Shown here: piece after piece, positions 1 to 9,128 of the stretch
How the letters are laid out: each line of letters opens with the position of its first letter
Position numbering within the stretch: position 1 is the stretch's first letter
Assembly (NCBI GenBank): GCA_022842785.1
Contig: JALHOW010000004.1
Coordinates: 464,387-528,386 of the forward strand
DNA length: 64,000 nt
Direction: 5' to 3'
Source of the DNA: Hyphomicrobiaceae bacterium
GTDB taxonomy: Bacteria > Pseudomonadota > Alphaproteobacteria > Rhizobiales > Hyphomicrobiaceae
Program-made: the position numbers and the translations under genes
The notes under the pieces: model-generated
Seen by the model: only the letters and a program-made list of their open reading frames with translations
Database searches by the model: none
Told to the model about the DNA's origin: nothing

Positions 1-5
1 GGCAT
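1..5 (-). CDS. Possible start codon of a leftward gene running off the window
   Basis: On the minus strand an ATG lies at the extreme left edge, preceded by GAGAGAGG with about 8 nt spacing, which is a good ribosome binding site. Only the first codon and two more bases are inside the window, so the product is unknown. The 198 bp between it and the lysR stop would be its upstream region. This is an inference from the binding site alone. Confidence 0.3.
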
Positions 6-140
6 TAAGGGCACCTCTCTCAGTGGCGCTCGATGCGCCTAAGCTATTCATCCTAAGATAGAATTTCGGATGAACGCGTACGCGATGGCACCCTGGCACC
101 GCGCACCTAAAATCATTCCAGAAAGGCATTCTGGCCTGTC

Positions 141-152
141 TTGGTATACCAA
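141..152. promoter_or_regulatory. Palindrome TTGGTATACCAA, GntR/FadR-type operator candidate
   Basis: A perfect 12-bp palindrome sits in the 198-bp gap upstream of the candidate leftward gene at the window edge. TTGGTATACCAA is the core of sites bound by FadR-subfamily GntR regulators such as UxuR/ExuR. A second small inverted repeat, CCAGAA-N5-TTCTGG, lies at 118-134. The rest of 1-203 shows no gene. No GntR gene is in the window, so the regulator would have to be encoded elsewhere. Confidence 0.4.
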
Positions 153-203
153 TCCAATCGGTTGTTCCGATGATTCAATCGGGGCGGCCGATGACCGACT
201 GCT

Positions 204-1118
204 CTACTTCTTGCCGGTCCCTGCGGGCGCTGCCGCCTGGGCGGCGGACTCGAAGACTGCCAGCACGAGCGGCGAAACCGGGTCCCGATCCACCGCCACC
301 AAGCCGACGCTGTGCTCGATCTCCGGCGACTTGAGCGGGACTGTGCGAATGTCCGACATGGGCCCGAGTATCTTCAGGAAGTACTCCGGCACGATGCTGG
401 CGAGCCCCATGAGGTGAACGTTCGCATAGAGATTGATGACCGAATTGGTCTCGAGCCGGATGATGGGCGTGCTGTTGGCCGTGCGGAAGGCGCGGTCGAT
501 GATGCGCCGGTTCTGCATGTTCGGCGTCAGCAGGCAGAGCGGCTGCTTGGCCGCCTCCGCCCAGGTCACCGATGACTTGTCCGCAAGCGCATGGTCATCG
601 CGCACGAGCAGGCAATAGCGCTCCATGTAGATGGATTCCGCCCGCATGCCCTCGATCGGCTCGTTGTCGAGGTACGTGAGGCCGACATCGATCGCGAAAT
701 CCTCGAGATTGCGCAGGATTTCGACGGAACTCTGCGAGAGCACGGTCAGTTCGATGCCGCTGTGGCGATCCTGGATGGCCTTGGTGATGAGTGCCGCCAT
801 GGGGAGCGCGGACGGCACGACGCCGAGCGAAAGCCGCCCGACCAGCGCGCCCTTGGTGCCGCGCAGCGTCGAAATCTCCTGCTGCAACGAGCCCCAATTG
901 TCGAGAATGGCGTGCGCCCACTTGAGCACGCGCTCGCCTTCAGCCGTCAGGCCATGAAAGCGCTGGCCACGCTCGACGATCGGCACGCCCAGTTCCTGCT
1001 CGAGCTGGCGAATGCGCCCTGAGAGCGTCGGCTGTGTGACGTTGCATGCCTTGGCGGCGCGCGTGAAATGCTTCTCACGCGCGAGGGCGGACAGGTACTG
1101 GAGCTGGCGGATATCCAT
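204..1118 (-). CDS. LysR-family transcriptional regulator
   Basis: 304 aa, the usual LysR length. The N-terminal winged helix-turn-helix is clear (MDIRQLQYLSALAREKHFTRAAKACNVTQPTLS), followed by the typical RIRQLEQELGVPIVER recognition region, and a periplasmic-binding-protein-like effector domain from about residue 90 to 295. It is the last gene of the minus-strand run DUF1445-dctPQM-oxoprolinase and begins 73 bp after the oxoprolinase stop. It is therefore the likely local regulator of that transport and hydrolysis operon, probably sensing its substrate. LysR genes are more often divergent from their targets, so co-directional placement is slightly unusual. The effector is unknown. Confidence 0.92.
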   Translation of the reverse strand: MDIRQLQYLSALAREKHFTRAAKACNVTQPTLSGRIRQLEQELGVPIVERGQRFHGLTAEGERVLKWAHAILDNWGSLQQEISTLRGTKGALVGRLSLGVVPSALPMAALITKAIQDRHSGIELTVLSQSSVEILRNLEDFAIDVGLTYLDNEPIEGMRAESIYMERYCLLVRDDHALADKSSVTWAEAAKQPLCLLTPNMQNRRIIDRAFRTANSTPIIRLETNSVINLYANVHLMGLASIVPEYFLKILGPMSDIRTVPLKSPEIEHSVGLVAVDRDPVSPLVLAVFESAAQAAAPAGTGKK

Positions 1119-1191
1119 GGCCCCAGTATATCAACCCATTCTAAGGCTGGCACACCTCATGGCGCCCGTCCTCGGGGCAAGGTAAGCGCAC

Positions 1192-4100
1192 CTAATTCCG
1201 CCGCCCATACCCGCCGCCGGCTGGCGTCTCCATGTGATAGAGGTCGCCGGGTTGCATCTCCCGCCGGTCATTCCCTTCAAGATGCTCCTTCGTGCCGTCG
1301 ACGCGCTCGACGATATCGACACCACGGGCGCCCGGCGCCCCGCCCGCGAGGCCGAACGGCGGCACCTTGCGCGATGAGCCCAGCGTGGTCACGGTCATGG
1401 CTTCGAGGAAGCGCATCCGCCGGAGCGCGCCGTCACCACCGCGCGAGCGCCCAGCCCCGCCCGAACCGCGCCGGATGCTGAAAGCTTCGAGCCGCACCGG
1501 GAAACGCCACTCGAGAATTTCCGGATCGGTCATGCGCGTATTGGTCATGTGCGAGTGCACCGCGCTCGCGCCATCGAAGCCATCACCAGCGCCCGTGCCG
1601 CCGCAGATGGTCTCGTAATTCTGCAGGCGCGCGTTCCCCCACACGAAGTTGTTCATCGTCCCGTGCGAGCCGGCCAGCACGCCGAGCGCGCCGAAGAGCG
1701 CATTTGTCGCCGACTGCGACACCTCGGTATTCCCCGCGATGACCGCCGCCGGATAGCGCGGATTGAGCATCGTACCTTCGGGCGTAATGATCGTGAGCGG
1801 CTTGAGGCAACCTTCGTTCAGCGGGATCTCGCTCTCCGAAAGCGTGCGGAAAACATAGAGCACGACGGCACGGCATACGGCGAGTGGGGCGTTATAGTTG
1901 AACTCGCTCTGCGCTGATGTCCCGGTGAAATCGATGGTTGCCGTGCGCGTCGCACGATCGACACGCACCGCGACATGGATCGCCGCACCGCTGTCCATGG
2001 GATAGTGGAACTCGCCGTCCTTGAGTGTATCGATGGCCTTGCGCACGGCCGCTTCGGCATTGTCCTGCACGTGGCGCATGTAGGCATCGACGACTTCTTG
2101 GCCGAACTGCTCGACCATGCGCACGATCTCGCGCGCGCCTGTCTCGTTGGCAGCAATCTGCGCGCGCAGGTCCGCCATGTTCTGATCGATATTGCGGCAG
2201 GGATAGCGCCCCGAGGCGAGCAGCGCGCGCGTCTCCGCATCGCGCAGCCGCCCCTGATCGACCATCTTGAAGTTGTCGATGAGGACACCTTCCTCGTCGA
2301 TATGGCGGCTGTCCGGCGGCGCTGAGCCTGGCGTCCTGCCGCCAATGTCCGCATGGTGACCGCGCGAGGCGACGATGAACAGAATGCGCGCGCCATCGCG
2401 GCTGAAGACCGGGGTCACGACCGTCACATCGGGGAGATGCGTGCCGCCGCGGTAGGGATTGTTCAGCATGATGCTGTCACCCGGCTTCAGGTTGCCGGCA
2501 TTGAGACGCAGCACCGTGCGCACGGCTTCGCCCATGGAACCGAGATGCACCGGCACGTGCGGCGCATTGGCGACGAGATTGCCTTCGGGATCGAAGAGCG
2601 CGCAGGAGAAATCGAGGCGCTCCTTGATATTCACCGAGTAGGCGGTGTTTTCGAGCGTCGCGCCCATCTGCTCGGCGATCGACATGAAGAGGTTGTTGAA
2701 CACCTCGAGCATGATCGGATCGGCCTCGGTGCCGAGCTGCTCGCGTCGAGCTTGCGCTGCCGTGCGTGTGAGCACGAGATGGCCGAGGTTAGTGATCGCC
2801 GCGGCCCAGCCCTCTTCGACGACGTTCGTGCCTGTCGGCTCGATGATGATCGCGGGGCCTTCGATCGTATCACCGGGATCGAGCTTGGCGCGGTCATAAA
2901 GCGACGTCTCGGCCCAGCCGGCGCGCGTGTGCATCCGCACTTGTGCGATCGCGCGCACGTCTGCTTTGTCGCTCGCCGCAAGGGTCCGCTCGACGATCGC
3001 ATCGCTGGCACCGATGGCCTCCAGCGCCACGGCTTCGACGATAAGATCATCGCTCTCGACAGCAAAGCCGAAGCGCGCGCGATGGACCTCCGCGAATCTC
3101 TGGCGGAGTTCGTCCTCGGTCCCGAACTCGACGGCCAATGGCTGATGTGCACCCTCATAGCGGACGTGCACACGCCGCTCGATCCTGATCCGCTCGCGCG
3201 CGATGTCCTGTCCGAGCACTTCATCGACGGCGGTCGCCTCGAGTTCGGCGAGCGCGTCGGAAATGGCCGCGGCCGATCCTTTCAAAGGTCGCTCCACCTG
3301 GCGTTCGCGCAGCGCCCGCACTTCGGCGAGTCCCATGCCATAGGCCGAAAGCACGCCCGCATAGGGATGCAGCAACACGCGCGTGATCCCGAGCACATCC
3401 GCGATGGCGCAGGCGTGCTGGCCACCGGCACCACCGAAGCAGTTGAGCGTGTAACGCGTCACGTCGTAGCCGCGTTGCACCGAGATCTTCTTGATCGCAT
3501 TGGCCATGTTCTCGACGGCAATGCGCAGGAAGCCTTCCGCGACTTCCTCGGGCGAATAGGACGTGCCGCTCGTCTTGTTGATCTCGGCCGTCATGCGCGC
3601 GAAGGCGGAGCGTGCCGCCTCCACATCGAGCGGCTCGTCACCACCAGGGCCGAACACGCTCGGGAAATGATCCGGCTGGATCTTGCCGAGCAGGACATTG
3701 CAGTCAGTAACGGCCAGGGGACCGCCGCGCCGATAGCAGGCGGGGCCCGGATTGGCGCCCGCGCTCTCAGGCCCAACCTGGAAGCGGCCGTCCTCAAACT
3801 TCAGGATGGAGCCGCCACCCGCCGCGATCGTGTGAATGTGCATCATGGGCGCACGCATGCGCACGCCCGCAACTTCCGTCTCGAAGGAGCGTTCGTACTG
3901 TCCGTCGAAGTGCGTGACGTCGGTCGACGTGCCGCCCATATCGAAGCCGATGAGCTTGTCGAAACCGGCCATGGTGCCGGTCCTGACCATCCCGACGACT
4001 CCGCCGGCAGGTCCCGAGAGGATGGAATCCTTGCCCTGAAAAAGGGCGGCATCGATCAACCCGCCGTTCGACTGCATGAACTGAAGACGTCGGCAACCGC

Positions 4101-4794
4101 CGCGATCGGCGCCAAGCTCGTCGCGCACCTGATCGACGTAACGCCGCAGCACCGGCGAGAGATACGCATCGGCGACAGCCGTATCGCCGCGTGAGACGAG
4201 CTTGATCAGTGGGCTCGCGAGATGGCTCGGCGAAACTTGGGTGAAACCGATCTCCCGTGCGATCTCGGCGACACGCTGCTCGTGCGCGGGATAGCGATAG
4301 GAATGCATGAACGCGATCGCGACTGCGCGGATGCCAGCGGCGTAAGCATCTTCCAGCGCGGTGCGCGCAGTCGTCTCATCCAGGGGACGGACGACCTCGC
4401 CGCGCGCCCCCATGCGCTCGTCGACTTCGCCAACGCGTGTGTAGAGCACTTCCGGCAGCCGGATATGCAGATCGAAGAGGCGCGGACGGCTCTGGTAGCC
4501 GATGCGCAGAAGATCGGCGAAACCGCTGGTGATCAGCAGGAGCGTCGGATCGCCCTTGCGCTCGAGCAGCGCGTTGGTCGCAACTGTCGTGCCCATGCGC
4601 ACGGTATCGATGACGCCCGGCGGGATCGGCTCGCCAGTCTTCAGCCCGAGCAGATCACGGATACCCTGCACGGCGGCATCGCGATAACGCTCGGGGTTCT
4701 CCGAGAGAACCTTGTGACAAAGGATCTCGCCGTCGGGCCGGCGCGCGACGACGTCGGTGAACGTGCCACCGCGATCAATCCAGAACTGCCACAT
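1192..4794 (-). CDS. Fused hydantoinase/5-oxoprolinase (HyuA-HyuB domains)
   Basis: About 1200 aa, the length of bacterial ATP-dependent 5-oxoprolinases. Residues 1 to about 690 form the HyuA part, with the ATP-binding signature [10 protein letters not shown] near the N-terminus and [10 protein letters not shown] further on. From about residue 693 ([20 protein letters not shown]) to the end is the HyuB part. Such enzymes open a cyclic amide (5-oxoproline or a hydantoin) at the cost of ATP. The track starts at 4800 (MVMW); I prefer ATG 4794 because GAGAGG then lies 8 nt upstream. It follows the TRAP transporter genes, with a perfect hairpin in the spacer. Exact substrate (5-oxoproline, hydantoin or N-methylhydantoin) cannot be told from sequence. 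Confidence 0.9.
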   Translation of the reverse strand: MWQFWIDRGGTFTDVVARRPDGEILCHKVLSENPERYRDAAVQGIRDLLGLKTGEPIPPGVIDTVRMGTTVATNALLERKGDPTLLLITSGFADLLRIGYQSRPRLFDLHIRLPEVLYTRVGEVDERMGARGEVVRPLDETTARTALEDAYAAGIRAVAIAFMHSYRYPAHEQRVAEIAREIGFTQVSPSHLASPLIKLVSRGDTAVADAYLSPVLRRYVDQVRDELGADRGGCRRLQFMQSNGGLIDAALFQGKDSILSGPAGGVVGMVRTGTMAGFDKLIGFDMGGTSTDVTHFDGQYERSFETEVAGVRMRAPMMHIHTIAAGGGSILKFEDGRFQVGPESAGANPGPACYRRGGPLAVTDCNVLLGKIQPDHFPSVFGPGGDEPLDVEAARSAFARMTAEINKTSGTSYSPEEVAEGFLRIAVENMANAIKKISVQRGYDVTRYTLNCFGGAGGQHACAIADVLGITRVLLHPYAGVLSAYGMGLAEVRALRERQVERPLKGSAAAISDALAELEATAVDEVLGQDIARERIRIERRVHVRYEGAHQPLAVEFGTEDELRQRFAEVHRARFGFAVESDDLIVEAVALEAIGASDAIVERTLAASDKADVRAIAQVRMHTRAGWAETSLYDRAKLDPGDTIEGPAIIIEPTGTNVVEEGWAAAITNLGHLVLTRTAAQARREQLGTEADPIMLEVFNNLFMSIAEQMGATLENTAYSVNIKERLDFSCALFDPEGNLVANAPHVPVHLGSMGEAVRTVLRLNAGNLKPGDSIMLNNPYRGGTHLPDVTVVTPVFSRDGARILFIVASRGHHADIGGRTPGSAPPDSRHIDEEGVLIDNFKMVDQGRLRDAETRALLASGRYPCRNIDQNMADLRAQIAANETGAREIVRMVEQFGQEVVDAYMRHVQDNAEAAVRKAIDTLKDGEFHYPMDSGAAIHVAVRVDRATRTATIDFTGTSAQSEFNYNAPLAVCRAVVLYVFRTLSESEIPLNEGCLKPLTIITPEGTMLNPRYPAAVIAGNTEVSQSATNALFGALGVLAGSHGTMNNFVWGNARLQNYETICGGTGAGDGFDGASAVHSHMTNTRMTDPEILEWRFPVRLEAFSIRRGSGGAGRSRGGDGALRRMRFLEAMTVTTLGSSRKVPPFGLAGGAPGARGVDIVERVDGTKEHLEGNDRREMQPGDLYHMETPAGGGYGRRN

Positions 4795-4812
4795 AACCAT
4801 AACCTCTCAAGC

Positions 4813-4843
4813 CAACGCCCGCATCGATCCGATGCGGGCGTTG
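4813..4843 (-). other. Perfect 14-bp inverted repeat between dctM and oxoprolinase gene
   Basis: CAACGCCCGCATCG and its exact reverse complement are separated by 3 nt and fill most of the 83-bp space between the dctM stop and the oxoprolinase start. No T-run follows on the minus strand, so it is not a classic intrinsic terminator. It could stabilise the upstream dctPQM message, be a processing point, or be a protein-binding site. Confidence 0.6.
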
Positions 4844-4877
4844 TGTTCTAACATTCCGCGCAAGCTTTTGCGCGGGA

Positions 4878-6164
4878 TCAGCCCATGACGACGCGCGGCA
4901 ACCAGAGTGCGAGGTCGGGGATCGCGATCAGGAGAGCGGTGAGAACCAGCATCGAGATCACGAACGGCAGTGCGCCCCATATCACGTCGGCCACCGGACC
5001 TCGCTCGCGCATACCTTGCACCACGTAGAGGTTCAGGCCTACGGGCGGCGTTATGAGCGCCACCTCCATCATCACGGTCAGAACGACACCCCACCAGATG
5101 GGATCCCAGCCGAGCGAGAAGACGATCGGCGCAATGAATGGCGTGGTCAGGATCATCATGGAGATCGTCTCCATGAACATGCCGAGGATAACATAGAACA
5201 CGACGATGAGCGCCATCGTGCCGTACTTGCCGAGCCCCAGCCCCTCGATCCACTTGCCAATTCCGTCCGTGGCGCCGATCGCGGCGAGAACGAAGTTGAG
5301 GAACTGCGCCGCGATGATGATCAACATGATCATCGCAGTCGTCCGCATGGTCCCTTCCGCAACGGCACGCAGCATCGCGAACGAGAACTTCCGCTCCCAC
5401 ACGGCCAGCACGAGCGCGCTCATCACACCGAGTGATGCCGCTTCGGTGGGCGTCGCCCAACCGGCATAGATCGAGCCGACGACCATGAAGAAAATGAAGA
5501 GCGGCGGCAGGAGCGCTGGCAGGGTCCTGAAGCGACTGCCCCACGTGGTCTCGATCGGATCGCCGCCCTTCTTCGGATCGACGAGGCACCAGATCAGAAT
5601 GATCAGCATGAACAGGCCCGCAAGCATCAGGCCAGGAATCATGCCTGCGAGATAGAGCCGCGGCACCGATGTGTTGGTGAGAAGGCCGTAGAGGATGAAG
5701 TTGATCGATGGCGGGATGAGAATGCCGAGCGTTCCGCCCGCGGCGATGCTGCCGAGAAACAGGCGCTCGTCGTAACGGCGCTGCTTGATCTGCGGGATCG
5801 CCACGGTGCCGATCGTTGCCGCAGTCGCGACGCTCGAGCCGCAGGTGGCGGCGAACATGGCCGAGGTGCCGATGTTGGCGTGCATCAGCCCGCCAGGTAG
5901 CCACGAGAGCCACTGCGCCGCAGCGTTGTACACCCGCTCGGCGATACCCGTCCTGAGGAGAATCTCGCCGAGCATGACGAACAGAGGGATCGCGATCAGG
6001 ATGTACTCGCTCGAGGCATTCCAGACGATCTCGCCCATCGCCAGATGCAGCGGCATCATGGCGAAGAAATCGTTGAGCGCCAGGCCGAGCACGCCCATGA
6101 CAGCGGCAACGGGCACGCTCAGCGCGAGCAAGAAGAGCAGCAGGAAAAGCGTTGTAGCCAGCAT
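4878..6164 (-). CDS. dctM: TRAP transporter large permease (DctM)
   Basis: 428 aa from ATG 6164 (MLATTLFLLLFLLALSVP); the longer ORF in the track extends upstream into dctQ in another frame. The protein is a string of hydrophobic segments, about 12 predicted, with typical DctM features such as the conserved GG..ILIPPSINFILYG and TPPVGLNLYVVQG stretches. It is the proton/sodium-coupled translocation subunit of a tripartite ATP-independent periplasmic transporter in the inner membrane. It starts 5 bp after the dctQ stop and is followed by the oxoprolinase gene, which suggests the imported acid or amide is its substrate. Confidence 0.94.
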   Translation of the reverse strand: MLATTLFLLLFLLALSVPVAAVMGVLGLALNDFFAMMPLHLAMGEIVWNASSEYILIAIPLFVMLGEILLRTGIAERVYNAAAQWLSWLPGGLMHANIGTSAMFAATCGSSVATAATIGTVAIPQIKQRRYDERLFLGSIAAGGTLGILIPPSINFILYGLLTNTSVPRLYLAGMIPGLMLAGLFMLIILIWCLVDPKKGGDPIETTWGSRFRTLPALLPPLFIFFMVVGSIYAGWATPTEAASLGVMSALVLAVWERKFSFAMLRAVAEGTMRTTAMIMLIIIAAQFLNFVLAAIGATDGIGKWIEGLGLGKYGTMALIVVFYVILGMFMETISMMILTTPFIAPIVFSLGWDPIWWGVVLTVMMEVALITPPVGLNLYVVQGMRERGPVADVIWGALPFVISMLVLTALLIAIPDLALWLPRVVMG

Positions 6165-6169
6165 GGTGC

Positions 6170-6877
6170 TTAAGCTCCCGCCTTCGGCGCGCCGTGGCCC
6201 GTGACCATGCCTTTGATCTCCGATTCGATTTCTTCCTGCGTGGTCGGCACACCGCTGATGGCGTTGACCGCGCTGTAGTCGCCCTTGGCAAGCGCCGCGA
6301 TGCTGCGAATGAGGGCCACCACGATGGAGAGGAAGAAAAGGCCGATGCCGAAGGCCCAGGGGATCTGGGACCACGCAAGCGGAATGCGGAGCTGTGTGTT
6401 CGACCGGAGCTGCTCGACGTAGCTAGTCGAAGCCACATTGATCACGCGCTCGAGCAGGACAGCGATGAAAACCGCCATCACGGTGAGCGCGATGATGTCC
6501 ATTATCGAGCGCACTTTCGGGCTGAACTGGCCGTAGAGGACGTCGATCCGGATATGGCCTCTCGTCACCAGCACGTGCGCCATCGACAAACTTGTTCCAA
6601 CCGCAAAAAGATAACCGGAGATCTCGTCGGAACCGGAAAAGATGAAGCGCGATCCAATAAGGGGCCCGGCCGCCTTTCGCACGAATACTTCAGCGGTAAC
6701 GATGATTGCGGCAGCGAACAGAAGTATGCCGCCAACCCATACCCCGATCTGTGCGAGGAAGCCGATGGCATGCCAGATCGGCTCACGCAGGAAGATCAAA
6801 ACGAGCAGTGCAACTACGCCTACCGCGAACACCCATAGAGGCGTCTCGGTGAAGAGCGAGTTCAACATTTGTGACAT
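6170..6877 (-). CDS. dctQ: TRAP transporter small permease (DctQ)
   Basis: About 235 aa with four or more hydrophobic segments, including LWVFAVGVVALLVLIFL and IGVWVGGILLFAAAIIV. It is slightly longer than the typical 160-200 aa DctQ because of an extra N-terminal membrane segment. The track starts at a TTG (6886) that lies inside the hairpin after dctP; ATG 6877 (MSQML) or ATG 6868 is more plausible. It pairs with DctM to form the membrane component of the transporter and sits between dctP and dctM, the usual P-Q-M order. Confidence 0.9.
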   Translation of the reverse strand: MSQMLNSLFTETPLWVFAVGVVALLVLIFLREPIWHAIGFLAQIGVWVGGILLFAAAIIVTAEVFVRKAAGPLIGSRFIFSGSDEISGYLFAVGTSLSMAHVLVTRGHIRIDVLYGQFSPKVRSIMDIIALTVMAVFIAVLLERVINVASTSYVEQLRSNTQLRIPLAWSQIPWAFGIGLFFLSIVVALIRSIAALAKGDYSAVNAISGVPTTQEEIESEIKGMVTGHGAPKAGA

Positions 6878-6887
6878 GCCAAGCAAA

Positions 6888-6911
6888 AGGCCCGGGTTAC
6901 TTCCCGGGCCT
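6888..6911 (-). terminator. Hairpin with short T-run after dctP (attenuator-like)
   Basis: AGGCCCGGG and CCCGGGCCT pair perfectly around a 6-nt loop. On the minus strand the stem is followed by TTTT. It lies between the dctP stop and the dctQ start. A leaky terminator here would give more binding protein than permease, a common arrangement in binding-protein-dependent systems. Confidence 0.65.
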
Positions 6912-6930
6912 CCCCCTTCTGTGCAGACTA

Positions 6931-7986
6931 TTAGTTCGCCTTAGCCGTCAGGCCGTACTTGCTGCCGACAAGCTCGTTCCACTTCGCGGCGCAATCGGCG
7001 CCGCAGCGCTTCGCCCACGCAGCGAGCACCTGCTCGTCGATGGCCTTCTTGCGCTCCTTGATGGAGTCAGGCGACGGCGCGAACAGCTTCAGCTTGCCTG
7101 GCGGACCCACCGAGCACGCACCACTACCGGTGTTGCAGGCAACGCCCTCCTCGGTCTCTTCCTCGATGACCTTCCAGGCCTTGTCTTCGAGCTTCTTCAT
7201 CTCCGCCTGAATGACCTTCCGGGTCGCCTCGGGGAGCTTGTTCCACATGGCCGTATTCACGACCCAAACGCCGACCGTGTAGTTCACGGGCAAGCGGACC
7301 AGCGTGTTCACGACCTCGTACCACTTGGCCTTGTAGCCGGGCATCGTGCCCGTCACACCGCAGTCGGTCACGCCCTTCTCCAGCGCCGGCACGACCTCAC
7401 CGAAAGCGATCGTGACACCGACACCGCCGAGGGCCGCAACGAAATCAGCCTGCGACGTGCCTTGCACGCGAACCTTCTTGCCCTTCAGGTCATCGAGGCT
7501 GTTGATGTCGCCTCTGCAAAAGATGACCTGCTCGGGGAAGGTGAACGTGCCGAGGATCGTGGCACCGTTCCGATCCATGGCCTTCTGCATCTCGGGGAGC
7601 CAAGCATTGACGATCTCGCGGCTCATCTTGAAGTCGCGCGCCACGCCCGCGATGTCAGACGCCTCGATGATCGCACCGCCATCCTCGACATAGATCGGCA
7701 GCGCGGCGGCGAAGTCGAACACGCCCTGCTTGAGCAGACGCACGACCTCGGTACCCTTCAGGTTGACCTCGGTGATCGACTTGATGTTGCCCTTGAGCTT
7801 GCCGCCAGTCGCTTTCGGCAGATCTTCAACCCAGAAGGGCTGCTCCATCTTCTGCCAGTTGGTCAGGAAGTTCCACGTGCCGACAGCATTGAACGTGCGC
7901 GGCTGCAGATCCTGCGCCCAAACAGGAATGGACGCCATGGCTGCGATGGTCGCAGCGAAGCAGGCAGCAGGCAATTTAAACTTCAT
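6931..7986 (-). CDS. dctP: TRAP transporter substrate-binding protein (DctP family)
   Basis: 351 aa with a Sec signal peptide (MKFKLPAACFAATIAAMASIPVWAQ) and a DctP-type binding domain. The region GDINSLDDLKGKKVRVQG is the conserved ligand-binding segment of the family, with the arginine that usually holds the substrate carboxylate. Two cysteine-bearing insertions near the C-terminus (CNTGSGAC and CGADC) may form disulfides and are not usual for DctP. A strong ribosome binding site (GGGAGGA) precedes ATG 7986. It is the periplasmic receptor of the transporter encoded with dctQ and dctM; the ligand is unknown, a carboxylate is expected. Confidence 0.92.
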   Translation of the reverse strand: MKFKLPAACFAATIAAMASIPVWAQDLQPRTFNAVGTWNFLTNWQKMEQPFWVEDLPKATGGKLKGNIKSITEVNLKGTEVVRLLKQGVFDFAAALPIYVEDGGAIIEASDIAGVARDFKMSREIVNAWLPEMQKAMDRNGATILGTFTFPEQVIFCRGDINSLDDLKGKKVRVQGTSQADFVAALGGVGVTIAFGEVVPALEKGVTDCGVTGTMPGYKAKWYEVVNTLVRLPVNYTVGVWVVNTAMWNKLPEATRKVIQAEMKKLEDKAWKVIEEETEEGVACNTGSGACSVGPPGKLKLFAPSPDSIKERKKAIDEQVLAAWAKRCGADCAAKWNELVGSKYGLTAKAN

Positions 7987-8033
7987 CAGTACTTCCTCCC
8001 TTTGAGACTCTCGAAATTTGGCTCAGCGATCCA

Positions 8034-8846
8034 TCACAACGCCGCCAGCTTGTTGTTCAGGCGATCGGTAATGAGCATCGAACCCGGCTTGTGCGTGATG
8101 CAGAGCGACGGCCGGGCATTGAGAACGACGGATTGAGGCGTGACCCCGCAGGCCCAGAATACGGGGAGCATCCCCTTCTCGACAATGGGTGGCGGATCGC
8201 CATAGTCGGGCGACATCAGATCCTTGACGCCGATCGCTTCGGGAATGCCGATGTGGACGGGCGCCCCGTGCACCGCTGGAAAGCGGGACGTGACCTGGAT
8301 GGCGCGGATCGCATCCGTCGGCGTCATCATGCGCATCGATACGATCATCTTGCCGCTGAACGGCCCAGCCGGCACACAATCGATCGACGTGCGGTACATG
8401 GGCACGACCGTATCGTGTTGGATATGGTGGAGCGGGATGCCCTCCTCGATCAGCGGCTGCTCGAACGAAAAGGAGCAGCCGAGAACGAACGACACGAGAT
8501 CATCGGTCCAGTATCCGCGGATGTCCGTCGGCTCGTCGATGCACGCGCCGTCCTTGAAGACCCGGTAGCGCGGCACGTCGGTGCGAATGTCGATGTCGCC
8601 AAGGTCGGGCAGCGCGGGATCGCCGACCGCGCTCATGCCGATCACGGGGCAGGGCTTCGGATTGCGCTGGCAGAAGGCCGCGAAGTCGGTGGCGTAGGCC
8701 TTCGGCAGAATACAGAGATTGCCCTGGACGTAGCCGGGCGCCTGACCTGCCGTGTGGCCGGTGAGATCGCCCGCACGGCAGCGCAACCGCGCTACATGCG
8801 ACGGCAACGCATTCAGCTCGCCCGCGCTCGCAGGTCGATCCTGCAT
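8034..8846 (-). CDS. DUF1445 family protein (putative hydro-lyase / D-glutamate cyclase-like)
   Basis: 270 aa from ATG 8846, chosen because GGGGAGG lies 6 nt upstream; the track start at 8945 adds 33 poorly matching residues. The family signature is clear: [19 protein letters not shown] near the N-terminus, [12 protein letters not shown], and [10 protein letters not shown], and the end CGVTPQSVV. The family includes YcsI and the mammalian mitochondrial D-glutamate cyclase, which makes 5-oxo-D-proline from D-glutamate. Its place at the head of an operon with a TRAP carrier and an oxoprolinase fits a role in D-glutamate or 5-oxoproline metabolism, but that is inference. It starts about 280 bp from the divergent amidohydrolase gene. 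Confidence 0.85.
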   Translation of the reverse strand: MQDRPASAGELNALPSHVARLRCRAGDLTGHTAGQAPGYVQGNLCILPKAYATDFAAFCQRNPKPCPVIGMSAVGDPALPDLGDIDIRTDVPRYRVFKDGACIDEPTDIRGYWTDDLVSFVLGCSFSFEQPLIEEGIPLHHIQHDTVVPMYRTSIDCVPAGPFSGKMIVSMRMMTPTDAIRAIQVTSRFPAVHGAPVHIGIPEAIGVKDLMSPDYGDPPPIVEKGMLPVFWACGVTPQSVVLNARPSLCITHKPGSMLITDRLNNKLAAL

Positions 8847-9128
8847 CAGAGGCCTCCCCAGACCCGTTAGCCGGTACGTGCAGGAATTGACTTCCATGCT
8901 CCGGCCGGACGGGCGCACGATTGCATTGGTACGGACATACGTCAATTTGAGATATTCGGATTTCTATGTTGTGCCAGTGGATTGAGCAGGAGGGCGCTGC
9001 GGCGATCGCGTGAAGTGTCGACGCCCATGATCGTGCGTATGCCGATCAGGCTGAGCGATTGACGGGTGCAGGGCGGCGGATGATGCTGCACGCGAAACCA
9101 CAACCCACAAAAGCCGCGGAACAAAGCC
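8847..9128. promoter_or_regulatory. Divergent intergenic region, likely promoters for both sides
   Basis: This 282-bp gap separates the minus-strand DUF1445-TRAP operon from the plus-strand amidohydrolase gene, so it must hold promoters for both. A relatively AT-rich stretch lies around 8940-8975. I see no convincing -35/-10 pair or strong operator and no additional gene. Confidence 0.4.

Noticed and set aside
2353-4194. 613-aa plus-strand ORF antisense to the oxoprolinase gene
   Set aside because: Shadow of a GC-rich gene; His/Arg/Asp-biased composition, no domain, and the minus-strand gene is certain.
4807-6438. 543-aa minus-strand ORF over dctM and dctQ
   Set aside because: Alternative frame of the dctM region with Arg/His-rich nonsense; dctM and dctQ have clear families.
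9045-9059. ATC-N9-GAT in the DUF1445/amidohydrolase gap as a LysR operator
   Set aside because: Arms are only 3 bp and such a match is fairly likely by chance; not enough to list as a feature.
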